A program made the translations under genes and the position numbers. From the NCBI RefSeq assembly GCF_018130465.1, contig NZ_JAFCKJ010000007.1:298213-362212 (forward strand): DNA of 64,000 nucleotides, written 5' to 3'. A model generated the notes under the pieces. That model was given only the letters and a program-made list of their open reading frames with translations. It was not told the origin of the DNA and searched no databases. This document shows positions 43,433 through 50,646 of this stretch, one piece after another. Origin of the DNA: Bradyrhizobium canariense. Its GTDB lineage: Bacteria; Pseudomonadota; Alphaproteobacteria; Rhizobiales; Xanthobacteraceae. The stretch's first letter is position 1. Each line of letters begins with the position of its first letter.

Positions 43433-44680
43433 ATGTCCCGTGTGCTCTTCAAGAACGCTGCTCTGCTCGATCCGCTTCAGCCGGACCTCCTGGAGGGACA
43501 TCACGTGCTGGTCGAGGACAATCTGATCAAGGAGGTCTCCGACCGGCCGCTCCAGGCCGAAGCCGACCGCACCGTCGATCTGAAGGGCAAGACGCTGATG
43601 CCCGGCCTGATCGACCTGCATGTGCATGCGATCGCCGTAGAGCTCAACCTGGCGCAGCAGGTGCACATGCCGAACGTGCTGGTGACGCTGCGCTCGACGC
43701 TGCTGCTGCGCGGCATGCTGCGGCGTGGCTTCACCACCGTGCGCGATGCCGGCGGCGCCGGCCATGCGCTGAAGCAGGCGATCGAGACCGGTCTGACCGA
43801 CGGTCCGCGGCTGTTCGTCTCGGGACGTGCGCTCAGCCAGACCGGCGGGCACGGCGACATGCGGGCCCGCTCGGATTACCTCGCCAGCGACGCACCGTGT
43901 CCCTGCTGCGTGCGCGTCGGCGCGCTGGCGCGCGTTGCCGATGGTGTCGACGGCGTGCGCAGGGCGGCGCGCGAGGAGCTCCAGATGGGCGCCGACCAGA
44001 TCAAGATCATGGCCTCCGGCGGCGTTGCTTCACCGACCGACCCGGTCGGTGCCTTCGGCTACTCCGAGGACGAGATCCGCGCCATCGTCGAGGAGGCGCG
44101 CGGGCGTCAGACCTATGTGCTCGCCCACGCCTACACCGCAGCCGCCATCGAACGCGCGGTGCGCTGCGGGGTGCGCACCATCGAGCACGGCAATCTGGTC
44201 GATGCTCCGACCGCGCAGCTGATGGCCGAGAAGGGCGCCTATGTGGTGCCGACGCTCGTCACCTACGAGGCGCTGGCCAACGAGGGCGCCCAATATGGCC
44301 TGCCGCCGGAGAGCGTTGCCAAGATCGCCGATGTCCGCGACGCTGGCCTGCGTTCGCTGACGATCTACCGCGACGCCGGCGTCAAGATGGGGTTTGGCAG
44401 CGATCTGCTCGGGCCGTCCCAGCGGCTCCAGAGCGACGAATTCCGCATCCGCGCCGAGATTCTCGGTCCGCGCGCCGTCATCGCCAGCGCCACGGTCGTC
44501 GGCGCCGAGGTGCTCGGCATGGAGGGCAGGCTCGGCCGGATCGTGCCCGAGGCGTGGGCCGACCTGCTGGTGGTCGACGGCAATCCGCTGCGCGATGTTG
44601 CCTGCCTGCTCGGGCAGGGCGAGCACATTCCGCTGGTGATGAAGGCAGGCAAGGTCCAGTTCGACAGGCTGAACGCATAA
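43433..44680 (+). CDS. Metal-dependent amidohydrolase (imidazolonepropionase-like)
   Basis: 415 residues. All metal ligands of the binuclear amidohydrolase fold are visible: H63 and H65 (IDLHVHA), the carboxylated K191 (QIKIMASGG), H232 (LAHAYTAAA), H252 (TIEHGNL) and D324 (GFGSDLLGP). The N- and C-terminal beta-strands form the composite domain (LFKNAALLD, LVVDGNPLRDV). It resembles imidazolonepropionase-like/Xaa-Pro dipeptidase-type members of subtype I. It probably cleaves an amide or peptide bond of the compound imported by the MFS protein. Last gene of the LysR-controlled operon. Confidence 0.92.
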   Translation: MSRVLFKNAALLDPLQPDLLEGHHVLVEDNLIKEVSDRPLQAEADRTVDLKGKTLMPGLIDLHVHAIAVELNLAQQVHMPNVLVTLRSTLLLRGMLRRGFTTVRDAGGAGHALKQAIETGLTDGPRLFVSGRALSQTGGHGDMRARSDYLASDAPCPCCVRVGALARVADGVDGVRRAAREELQMGADQIKIMASGGVASPTDPVGAFGYSEDEIRAIVEEARGRQTYVLAHAYTAAAIERAVRCGVRTIEHGNLVDAPTAQLMAEKGAYVVPTLVTYEALANEGAQYGLPPESVAKIADVRDAGLRSLTIYRDAGVKMGFGSDLLGPSQRLQSDEFRIRAEILGPRAVIASATVVGAEVLGMEGRLGRIVPEAWADLLVVDGNPLRDVACLLGQGEHIPLVMKAGKVQFDRLNA

Positions 44681-44820
44681 CTACCGCCACATCGCCGCAT
44701 CCGCGACCCGATATTGATCGTCGGCCCTCAGCGGTGGGTGCCGCCCTTGCGCGCAACTAACGGACGATCGTCAGCTCACACCGCTACATTTCGGAGGTGT
44801 CCGGTTTCCGTTTGTGCGTC

Positions 44821-45801
44821 CTATTTCGAGATACGCACGACCATCTTGCCGAGCGCCCCGCGCGTCTGCATGGTCTTGAACGCTTCCCGGAAATCATCCA
44901 GCGCGAAGACGCGACCGACCACAGGCTTCAGCTGGCCTTCGACCAGCCAGGCCGTCAGCTCCGACATCAGGCGCTTCTGCACGTCGGGCTCGCGGATTGG
45001 AAGCTGCGCGAGATCGACGCCGAGCAGGGCGCCACCCTTCAGCAGTGGCAGGTTGAACGGCAATGCAGGGATCGCGCCGGCGGCAAAACCGACCACGAGA
45101 TGACGGCCGCGCCAGGCGATGGAGCGAAAAGCCTGCACCGAGACTTCGCCGCCGACGGGGTCGAAGATCACATCGGCGCCGTGTCCTCCGGTCAATTCCT
45201 TCAGCGTGTCGCGCCAGTTGGTCTGCGTGTAGTCAACCACGGCATCGGCGCCGTGCTGTCGCGCGAACTCGCGCTTGTCTGGTGTCGATGCCGCTGCGAT
45301 CACACGGGCGCCGAGCAGCCTGCCAATCTGGACAGCCGCGATTCCTGTGCCGCCGGCTGCGCCCAGCACCAGAAGCTGTTCGCCTGCACAGAGCGAGGCG
45401 CGTTCACTGAGCGCATAGAGGGCGGTCAGATAATTGGCGCGAAACGAGGCGGCGACCTCGGCCGCGACGCCGTCCGGCAGGGGATAGAGCGCTTCGGGGG
45501 TGACGACGATCTCTTCGGCAAGCGCGCCCGAGCGCGTCATCCCCATCACGCGCATGCCGGGTTGATAACCTCCCGGCCTGCCCGGAGCTTCCACGACCAC
45601 GCCTGCAAATTCTGTCCCGGGAATGAAGGGAAGGGGATCCTTGGTCTGGTAGAGACCCTGGATCTTCAAGCCGTCGACGAATCCGATTCCCGCAGCCTCT
45701 ACCCGAATGCGCAATTGTCCGGGCTCCATGAGCGGATAAGGAATGTCTTTCAGCTCGATTTGGTCGATGGGCGCGTATTGTTCGACGACGACCGCTTTCA
45801 T
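44821..45801 (-). CDS. Zinc-independent quinone oxidoreductase-like MDR protein
   Basis: 326 residues. MKAVVVEQYAPIDQIELKDI is the usual MDR start; FIPGTEFAGVV and VRVEAAGIGFVD form the catalytic domain, and LGAAGGTGIAAVQIGRLLGARVIAAA is the Rossmann NADPH-binding motif (GxxGGxG-like). No structural-zinc cysteines are present. It reduces quinones or enone-type substrates with NADPH. Start ATG 45799-45801. The gene lies between the helicase and the amidohydrolase operon. Confidence 0.92.
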   Translation of the reverse strand: MKAVVVEQYAPIDQIELKDIPYPLMEPGQLRIRVEAAGIGFVDGLKIQGLYQTKDPLPFIPGTEFAGVVVEAPGRPGGYQPGMRVMGMTRSGALAEEIVVTPEALYPLPDGVAAEVAASFRANYLTALYALSERASLCAGEQLLVLGAAGGTGIAAVQIGRLLGARVIAAASTPDKREFARQHGADAVVDYTQTNWRDTLKELTGGHGADVIFDPVGGEVSVQAFRSIAWRGRHLVVGFAAGAIPALPFNLPLLKGGALLGVDLAQLPIREPDVQKRLMSELTAWLVEGQLKPVVGRVFALDDFREAFKTMQTRGALGKMVVRISK

Positions 45802-45857
45802 GTCGGATCCCTGTTGTTCCAGTTGTTCTAACAGGTCTCTGGACCGTCCTCTTGCGT

Positions 45858-47915
45858 CTACCGCCACATTCCCCGCATCCGCGCGCCGATGTCGACCTTG
45901 GGGCCTTGCGCCGCCGTGCGGGCCGCGCCGGCTCCGGCTTTCGGCCAGGCGGTGCGTTCGAACAGATAGACGAGCTGCTCCGGGATGAAGCGGGTGCGCG
46001 AGGCGTAGACGTGGCGGTCGCCCTTGGCGGCCTGGCCGTGGGTGAAGAAGCGCTGCGGCACCACGAGGTGCAGATCGTCCTTGGCGCGCGTCATCGCGAC
46101 ATAGAGCAGGCGGCGCTCCTCTTCGAGCTCGGCGCTGGTGCCGGCGCCGAGATCCGACGGCATGCAGCCGTCGACGACGTTGAGCACGAACACCGATTTC
46201 CACTCCTGGCCCTTGGCGGAATGGATGGTGGAGAGGATCAGATAGTCCTCGTCGCGCAAGGGGGGCCCGGATTTGTCGCTGGTCGCATCCGGCGGATCGA
46301 GCGTGAGCTCGGTCAGGAATTTCTCGCGCGAGGCATAGCCGCTCGCGATCTGCTCGAGCTGCATCAGATCGGCGCGGCGCGTCTCGGAATCCTCGTGGAG
46401 GCGATCGAGATGCGGTTCGTACCAGAGCCGCACGCGTTCGAGATCGGCCGGCCATTCCGAATAGCGCAGATTTTCGATGGTGCGGACGAAGCCGGTCCAG
46501 TCCGCGCCGGTGCGCGGCGGCACCGGGAGCTGGCCGAGCGCGGCGAGCGGATCGGAGCTCTCCGCCATCTGGTCGAGCACGCGCTGCGCCGTCGCAGGTC
46601 CGATGCCCGGCAACAGATGCAGGATGCGGAAACCGGCGACGCGGTCGCGCGGATTCTCGGCGAAGCGCAGCAGCGCCAGCACGTCCTTGACATGCGCGGC
46701 ATCGAGAAACTTCAGCCCGCCGAACTTGACGAAGGGAATGTTGCGGCGGGTGAGCTCGATCTCCAGCGGGCCCGAATGCGAGGATGTCCGGAACAGCACC
46801 GCCTGGTGCTTCAGGAGCGCGCCTTGCTCGCGGTTGGCCAGCACCTCCTCGACGATGTAACGGGCCTGGTCGGCCTCGTCGTGCACGGTGACGAGCTGTG
46901 GTTTTTGCGCGGAGGCGCGGTCGGTCCAGAGGTTTTTTGTGAAGCGCTCGCGCGCCAGGCCGATGACGCCGTTGGCCGCCGCCAGCACCGGTTGCGTCGA
47001 GCGGTAATTGCGGTCGAGCGTGATCATCTCGGCGCGGGGCGAGAAGCTCTGCGGGAAGTCCAGGATGTTGCGGACAGTGGCGGCGCGGAACGAATAGATC
47101 GACTGCGCGTCGTCGCCGACGACGGTGAGGCCGCGTCCGTCCGGCTTCAGCGCCAGCAGGATCGAGGATTGCAGGCGGTTGGTGTCCTGGTATTCGTCGA
47201 CCAGCACATGATCGAAGCGGCCGCCGATCTCTTCCGCGATCAGCGCATCGCTCATCATCTGCGACCAGTAGAGCAGGAGATCGTCGTAATCGAGCACGTG
47301 CTGGGCCTGCTTGGCCTCCACATAGGCCGCGAACAGGCCCTTCAGCTCGGCCGCCCAGCCCGCGCACCAGGGATAGTGCTGGCCCAGCACCTTCTCGATC
47401 TCCATCTCGGCATTGACGCAGCGCGAGTAGATCGACAGGCAGGTGCCTTTCGCGGGAAAGCGGCTCTCGGTCTTTGACAATCCGCGCTCGTGCCGAACCA
47501 GGTTCATCAGGTCGGCGGAATCCTCGCGGTCGTGGATGGTGAAGGCGGGATCGACGCCGATCCGCTCGGCATATTCGCGCAGCAACCGCGCGCCGATGCC
47601 GTGGAACGTGCCGGCCCAGCTCAGCGCGTCGCGCATGATCGCGGCATGGTTCTCGCCGAGCACTTTTCGGGCGATGCGCTCAACCCGGCCGGCCATCTCG
47701 GCTGCGGCGCGGCGCGAGAACGTCATCAAGAGGATGCGGCGCGGATCGCTGCCCGCGACGATCAGGTGCGCGACGCGATGGGCCAGCGTATTGGTCTTGC
47801 CGGAGCCCGCACCGGCGATGACGAGCAGGGGCGCGCCCACGGTCGCACCGTCGGCCACGCCATGCTCCACGGCGCGGCGCTGCTCCGCATTGAGCGTGTC
47901 CAGATATGTCGCCAC
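45858..47915 (-). CDS. UvrD/PcrA-type ATP-dependent DNA helicase
   Basis: 685 residues from GTG 47913-47915 (GGGGCGATTC upstream); an in-frame TTG at 47966 would add 17 residues. Superfamily 1A motifs are complete: AGAGSGKTNTL (Walker A, residues 34-44), FSRRAAAEM (Ia), LVDEYQDTNRLQ (II), VGDDAQSIYSFRAA (III), LDRNYRSTQPVL (IV), STIHSAKGQEWKSVFV (V) and RRLLYVAMTRA (VI). A helix-hairpin-helix-like stretch (LLPGIGPATAQRVL) lies in domain 2B. It unwinds DNA in repair or replication. Not the main uvrD of the genome necessarily. Confidence 0.93.
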   Translation of the reverse strand: MATYLDTLNAEQRRAVEHGVADGATVGAPLLVIAGAGSGKTNTLAHRVAHLIVAGSDPRRILLMTFSRRAAAEMAGRVERIARKVLGENHAAIMRDALSWAGTFHGIGARLLREYAERIGVDPAFTIHDREDSADLMNLVRHERGLSKTESRFPAKGTCLSIYSRCVNAEMEIEKVLGQHYPWCAGWAAELKGLFAAYVEAKQAQHVLDYDDLLLYWSQMMSDALIAEEIGGRFDHVLVDEYQDTNRLQSSILLALKPDGRGLTVVGDDAQSIYSFRAATVRNILDFPQSFSPRAEMITLDRNYRSTQPVLAAANGVIGLARERFTKNLWTDRASAQKPQLVTVHDEADQARYIVEEVLANREQGALLKHQAVLFRTSSHSGPLEIELTRRNIPFVKFGGLKFLDAAHVKDVLALLRFAENPRDRVAGFRILHLLPGIGPATAQRVLDQMAESSDPLAALGQLPVPPRTGADWTGFVRTIENLRYSEWPADLERVRLWYEPHLDRLHEDSETRRADLMQLEQIASGYASREKFLTELTLDPPDATSDKSGPPLRDEDYLILSTIHSAKGQEWKSVFVLNVVDGCMPSDLGAGTSAELEEERRLLYVAMTRAKDDLHLVVPQRFFTHGQAAKGDRHVYASRTRFIPEQLVYLFERTAWPKAGAGAARTAAQGPKVDIGARMRGMWR

Positions 47916-48041
47916 GAATCGCCCCGGTGAAACGGCCAGAGTCGGCGATCCGCTCGCGAATCGCAATGCGGCTGGACGGAACCGATGTTAAGACCTAGGG
48001 AAAAGACAGCCCAAGTTCCAGCCTGAGAGCACGCACCCGGC

Positions 48042-48632
48042 ATGACCGAGCTCAAGCCCGACCAGTTCGAGATGCGGCGGCTGGAATCGCTCAGCAACAC
48101 CATCTTTGGCGTTGCCATGACGCTGCTCGCTTACGATCTGCCCAAGGCCGCGGTGTTCACCAGCGTGCCCGACTGGAACGATCTCGCCCAGGTCTATTCC
48201 GGCAAGCTTGCGGGTCTTGCGCTCAGCTTCATCATCGCCGGCGTGTTCTGGATCAGCCATCACCGGCGGCTGGCGCGCCAGCCCGTCGGCAGCCGCGGCG
48301 CGGTGATCCTCAATCTGTTCTTCCTGCTGTCGATCGTGCTGCTGCCGGTGACCAACGGCCTCTACACCAACTACCCCATGAGCAGTGCGGTCGCGGTGCT
48401 CTACGGCCTGCACCTGACTGCGATCGCAGGCCTCAATGCCTGGCTGTGGTGGAGGATCCTGGGCGGCTGGCGCCAAGAGATCATGGCCTCGCTGTTTCCG
48501 CTGCTGGTGTTCATCCCGGGCACGATCGTTGCGGCGTTCGCGCCGCATGTCGCGCCCTTCCTGTGGTTCATCGCCTTCGGCGGTCTCCTGATCCAGCGCT
48601 TCTATGTCACGCCGACCGGGACGGACACGTAG
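48042..48632 (+). CDS. TMEM175-like (DUF1211) potassium channel protein
   Basis: 196 residues, about 6 membrane helices. RRLESLSNTIFGVAMTLLAYDL is the first-helix block of the family, where the canonical R-x-x-x-F-S-D motif reads R-L-E-S-L-S-N here, so both the Phe and the Asp differ. Bacterial members form tetramers with a K+-selective hydrophobic gate. The changed motif may alter conduction. Start ATG 48042. It is divergent from the helicase gene. Confidence 0.85.
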   Translation: MTELKPDQFEMRRLESLSNTIFGVAMTLLAYDLPKAAVFTSVPDWNDLAQVYSGKLAGLALSFIIAGVFWISHHRRLARQPVGSRGAVILNLFFLLSIVLLPVTNGLYTNYPMSSAVAVLYGLHLTAIAGLNAWLWWRILGGWRQEIMASLFPLLVFIPGTIVAAFAPHVAPFLWFIAFGGLLIQRFYVTPTGTDT

Positions 48633-48641
48633 GCCCGCCGT

Positions 48642-49028
48642 TCATTCGCCGGGAGGCGTCGCGCCGAACCCGTCGGCCGGCACGTAAAGCTTGACCGGGC
48701 GGATTTCGTAGACGGCCGACGGATTGACCTGGCGCAGCGTCCGCGCCGCGGCGATCGCCTCCTCATCCGTGTCGTATTCGACGAGGTGGAAGCCCAGAAG
48801 CTGCTCCTTGGTTTCGGCAAATGGGCCGTCCAGCACCATGCCTGCGCCGGGGCCGCGCAAGGTGCGGGCCTTTCGGGTCTCATCCAGGCGGGCGGCCGGC
48901 CCAAAATGCCCGCTTGCCCGGAGGGGAGCCTGAACCTCTATGACTTTGGCCACGACCGCGGCGTCCTTCTCGGGCGTCCAGGACAAGATCTCGTCTTCCA
49001 CGTGATAGGCCAGGATGGCGTAAAGCAT
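48642..49028 (-). CDS. YciI-related DGPF domain protein
   Basis: 128 residues. LYAILAYHVEDEILSWTPEKDAAVV at the start and GAGMVLDGPFAETKEQLLGFHLVEYDTDEEAIAAAR in the middle give the D-G-P-F motif of the YciI/PhnB-like dimeric alpha-beta barrel proteins, often encoded with ECF sigma factors; no sigma factor is adjacent. The start ATG 49026-49028 follows GAGGTGACG; a GTG two codons earlier (49034) is the alternative. It is convergent with the TMEM175-like gene, 9 nt apart. Confidence 0.88.
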   Translation of the reverse strand: MLYAILAYHVEDEILSWTPEKDAAVVAKVIEVQAPLRASGHFGPAARLDETRKARTLRGPGAGMVLDGPFAETKEQLLGFHLVEYDTDEEAIAAARTLRQVNPSAVYEIRPVKLYVPADGFGATPPGE

Positions 49029-49230
49029 CGTCACCTCGTTGATTTTGCGGCGCGCAGTCCAAAGGACGTATCACGATGGCCGCGGCCGACAATGGCGGTG
49101 AGGAAAATATTGCGTCGTGCAGGCTCGATGAAACCGTCCCGAAACCCGATTGCGGCCCGGCCGGGTGAACGCCGCCCCAAGCCGAGACGACTGATGGCCA
49201 CAAGAACACGGAAGGCCATCGGAGGCGGCA

Positions 49231-49428
49231 ATGTCGGGTCACACCATCAAGGTCATTTGCAAGATCATTTGCGACGCGCGGCGGGCGGCGCCATCGGAGC
49301 CGGCCGATTGGCATGACCAGAGCGGTCACCATCGCTATTACGGCAGCTCGGTCGAGACTGGCGGCGAACGCATCGCCGAGAGCCGCCGCGGTAAACGCCC
49401 GCGCGCCCTCAATGTCTGCGGCTTCTGA
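49231..49428 (+). CDS. Small hypothetical ORF with good ribosome site
   Basis: 65 residues starting MSGHTIKVICKIICDARRAA, rich in Arg/His/Gly and ending ALNVCGF. It is preceded by a strong GGAGGCGGCA, which is why it is listed; the protein itself has no recognised feature. Weak candidate. The region 49045-49230 before it holds nothing convincing. Confidence 0.3.
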   Translation: MSGHTIKVICKIICDARRAAPSEPADWHDQSGHHRYYGSSVETGGERIAESRRGKRPRALNVCGF

Positions 49429-49454
49429 AGCCTTCGGCGACACCGCTATTCAAC

Positions 49455-49658
49455 ATGGACGTTCTGCAAATACCAATCGCGGCGATGCCGTTCCTGCTCG
49501 CACTGGTGAGCCGGACCGGCAAGGCCATCGCGCCGTGTCTGCTCGCGAGCGTCGTCACGATGCTGCTCGGCGGGGAGCCGCACCGCGCCGTTGTGGCCTG
49601 GTGCGTCGGCATGCTGATCGCCGCCGTGGCACTGCGCGAGCGGCTTCGCGCCGGCTGA
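49455..49658 (+). CDS. Small membrane protein
   Basis: 67 residues with two hydrophobic stretches (IPIAAMPFLLALVS and AVVAWCVGMLIAAVAL), linked by a loop, and a basic end (RERLRAG). Start ATG 49455; its ribosome site is poor. It is convergent with the binding-protein gene. No family recognised. Confidence 0.45.
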   Translation: MDVLQIPIAAMPFLLALVSRTGKAIAPCLLASVVTMLLGGEPHRAVVAWCVGMLIAAVALRERLRAG

Positions 49659-49668
49659 TCCGGCGCAG

Positions 49669-50382
49669 TCACGGCGCGCTCAGGACCTGCTTGACCAGCG
49701 CCTCGCGCAGCGTTGCCAGCTCGCCGCTCGCCTCCATCTGGGCGATCACCTTGCCGACCTTCGGCACCAGCTCGCGATGGCGATCGTGCAAATAGTGGTA
49801 GATGTGGATGCGCTCGAGCGGTGGCGAGAGCGCGACAATCCTGTCCTGCAGATGGAGCTTCCTCACCGCGGCCAGCCCGCTGAAGAGGTCGGTGACCATC
49901 ACGTCGAAGCGGTCGGCGTCGAGCATCCTGACCATGTTATCCAGGCTCGTGGTCGCCGTGACGCGGGCCATGCCGCGGGTGCCGGCCTCCGACGAGCCGA
50001 CGCCACGGACGATGCCGATGCTGTAGTCCCTGATCGAATTCCAGCCGGCGACGTCGAAACGGAGTTTGGTCGAAAACACCGCCGGTTCGATGTAGTTGAT
50101 CGCCGGCGTGACCTGGATCAGCGTCGGGTAGTCGCGGGAGAGCGTCCCGATCCGCTGGATCTCGCCGTCGACCTCGCCGGCGCTCGACAGAGCGAGCGCG
50201 CGCTTGCCGGGGACGTCCTCGAATTCCAGCTTGATGTTCAGCCTGGCGTAGACGGCCCGCAGCATCTCGCCGCCGACATACTGATCGGGAATGCCGGCGA
50301 TCCGCGCCAGCCGGATCAACTCCTGCGCTTGCGAGGGGCCGACTGCGAGCAGCGACAGGCAGGCGACGACTATCCGCCACAT
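49669..50382 (-). CDS. Solitary periplasmic substrate-binding protein
   Basis: 237 residues: signal peptide (MWRIVVACLSLLAVGPSQA), then an SBP_bac_3-like fold (LIRLARIAGIPDQYVGGEML, EDVPGKRALALSSAGEVDGEI, YSIGIVRGVGSSEAGTRG, VMVTDLFSGLAAVRKL). No permease or ATPase gene is near. It is divergent from the hybrid histidine kinase, 264 nt between starts, so a sensory partnership, the binding protein presenting a ligand to the kinase's periplasmic domain, is a reasonable guess. Start ATG 50380-50382. Confidence 0.85.
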   Translation of the reverse strand: MWRIVVACLSLLAVGPSQAQELIRLARIAGIPDQYVGGEMLRAVYARLNIKLEFEDVPGKRALALSSAGEVDGEIQRIGTLSRDYPTLIQVTPAINYIEPAVFSTKLRFDVAGWNSIRDYSIGIVRGVGSSEAGTRGMARVTATTSLDNMVRMLDADRFDVMVTDLFSGLAAVRKLHLQDRIVALSPPLERIHIYHYLHDRHRELVPKVGKVIAQMEASGELATLREALVKQVLSAP

Positions 50383-50646
50383 CAGGCGTCTCCCTCGGTC
50401 CCGCAGGCGACCTCCGGACTTTCACCGGTGTCATTCTAGCACGCGAAGTGATAGTTTGAGGGAGAATCCTGCTGCTGGGCGCAAGACATGACCCCGCCGA
50501 CCTCAGGGCGCCCATGGGCCGACAGGATCGCTGCGCGCCTCGCGTGACGGGCACGTCGCGTGAAGGGAAAGTCTCAACGATCGATTTGCTCGCGGCTGCG
50601 ACCGGCCCGCCGAAGCAGGGTGCCGCCATTTTCGGGGACATGGTGC

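Noticed and set aside
48786-49316. Plus-strand frame overlapping the YciI-like gene
   Set aside because: Most of it is antisense to the DGPF protein and the rest lacks coding pattern; only the short frame at 49231 with its own ribosome site was kept, at low confidence.
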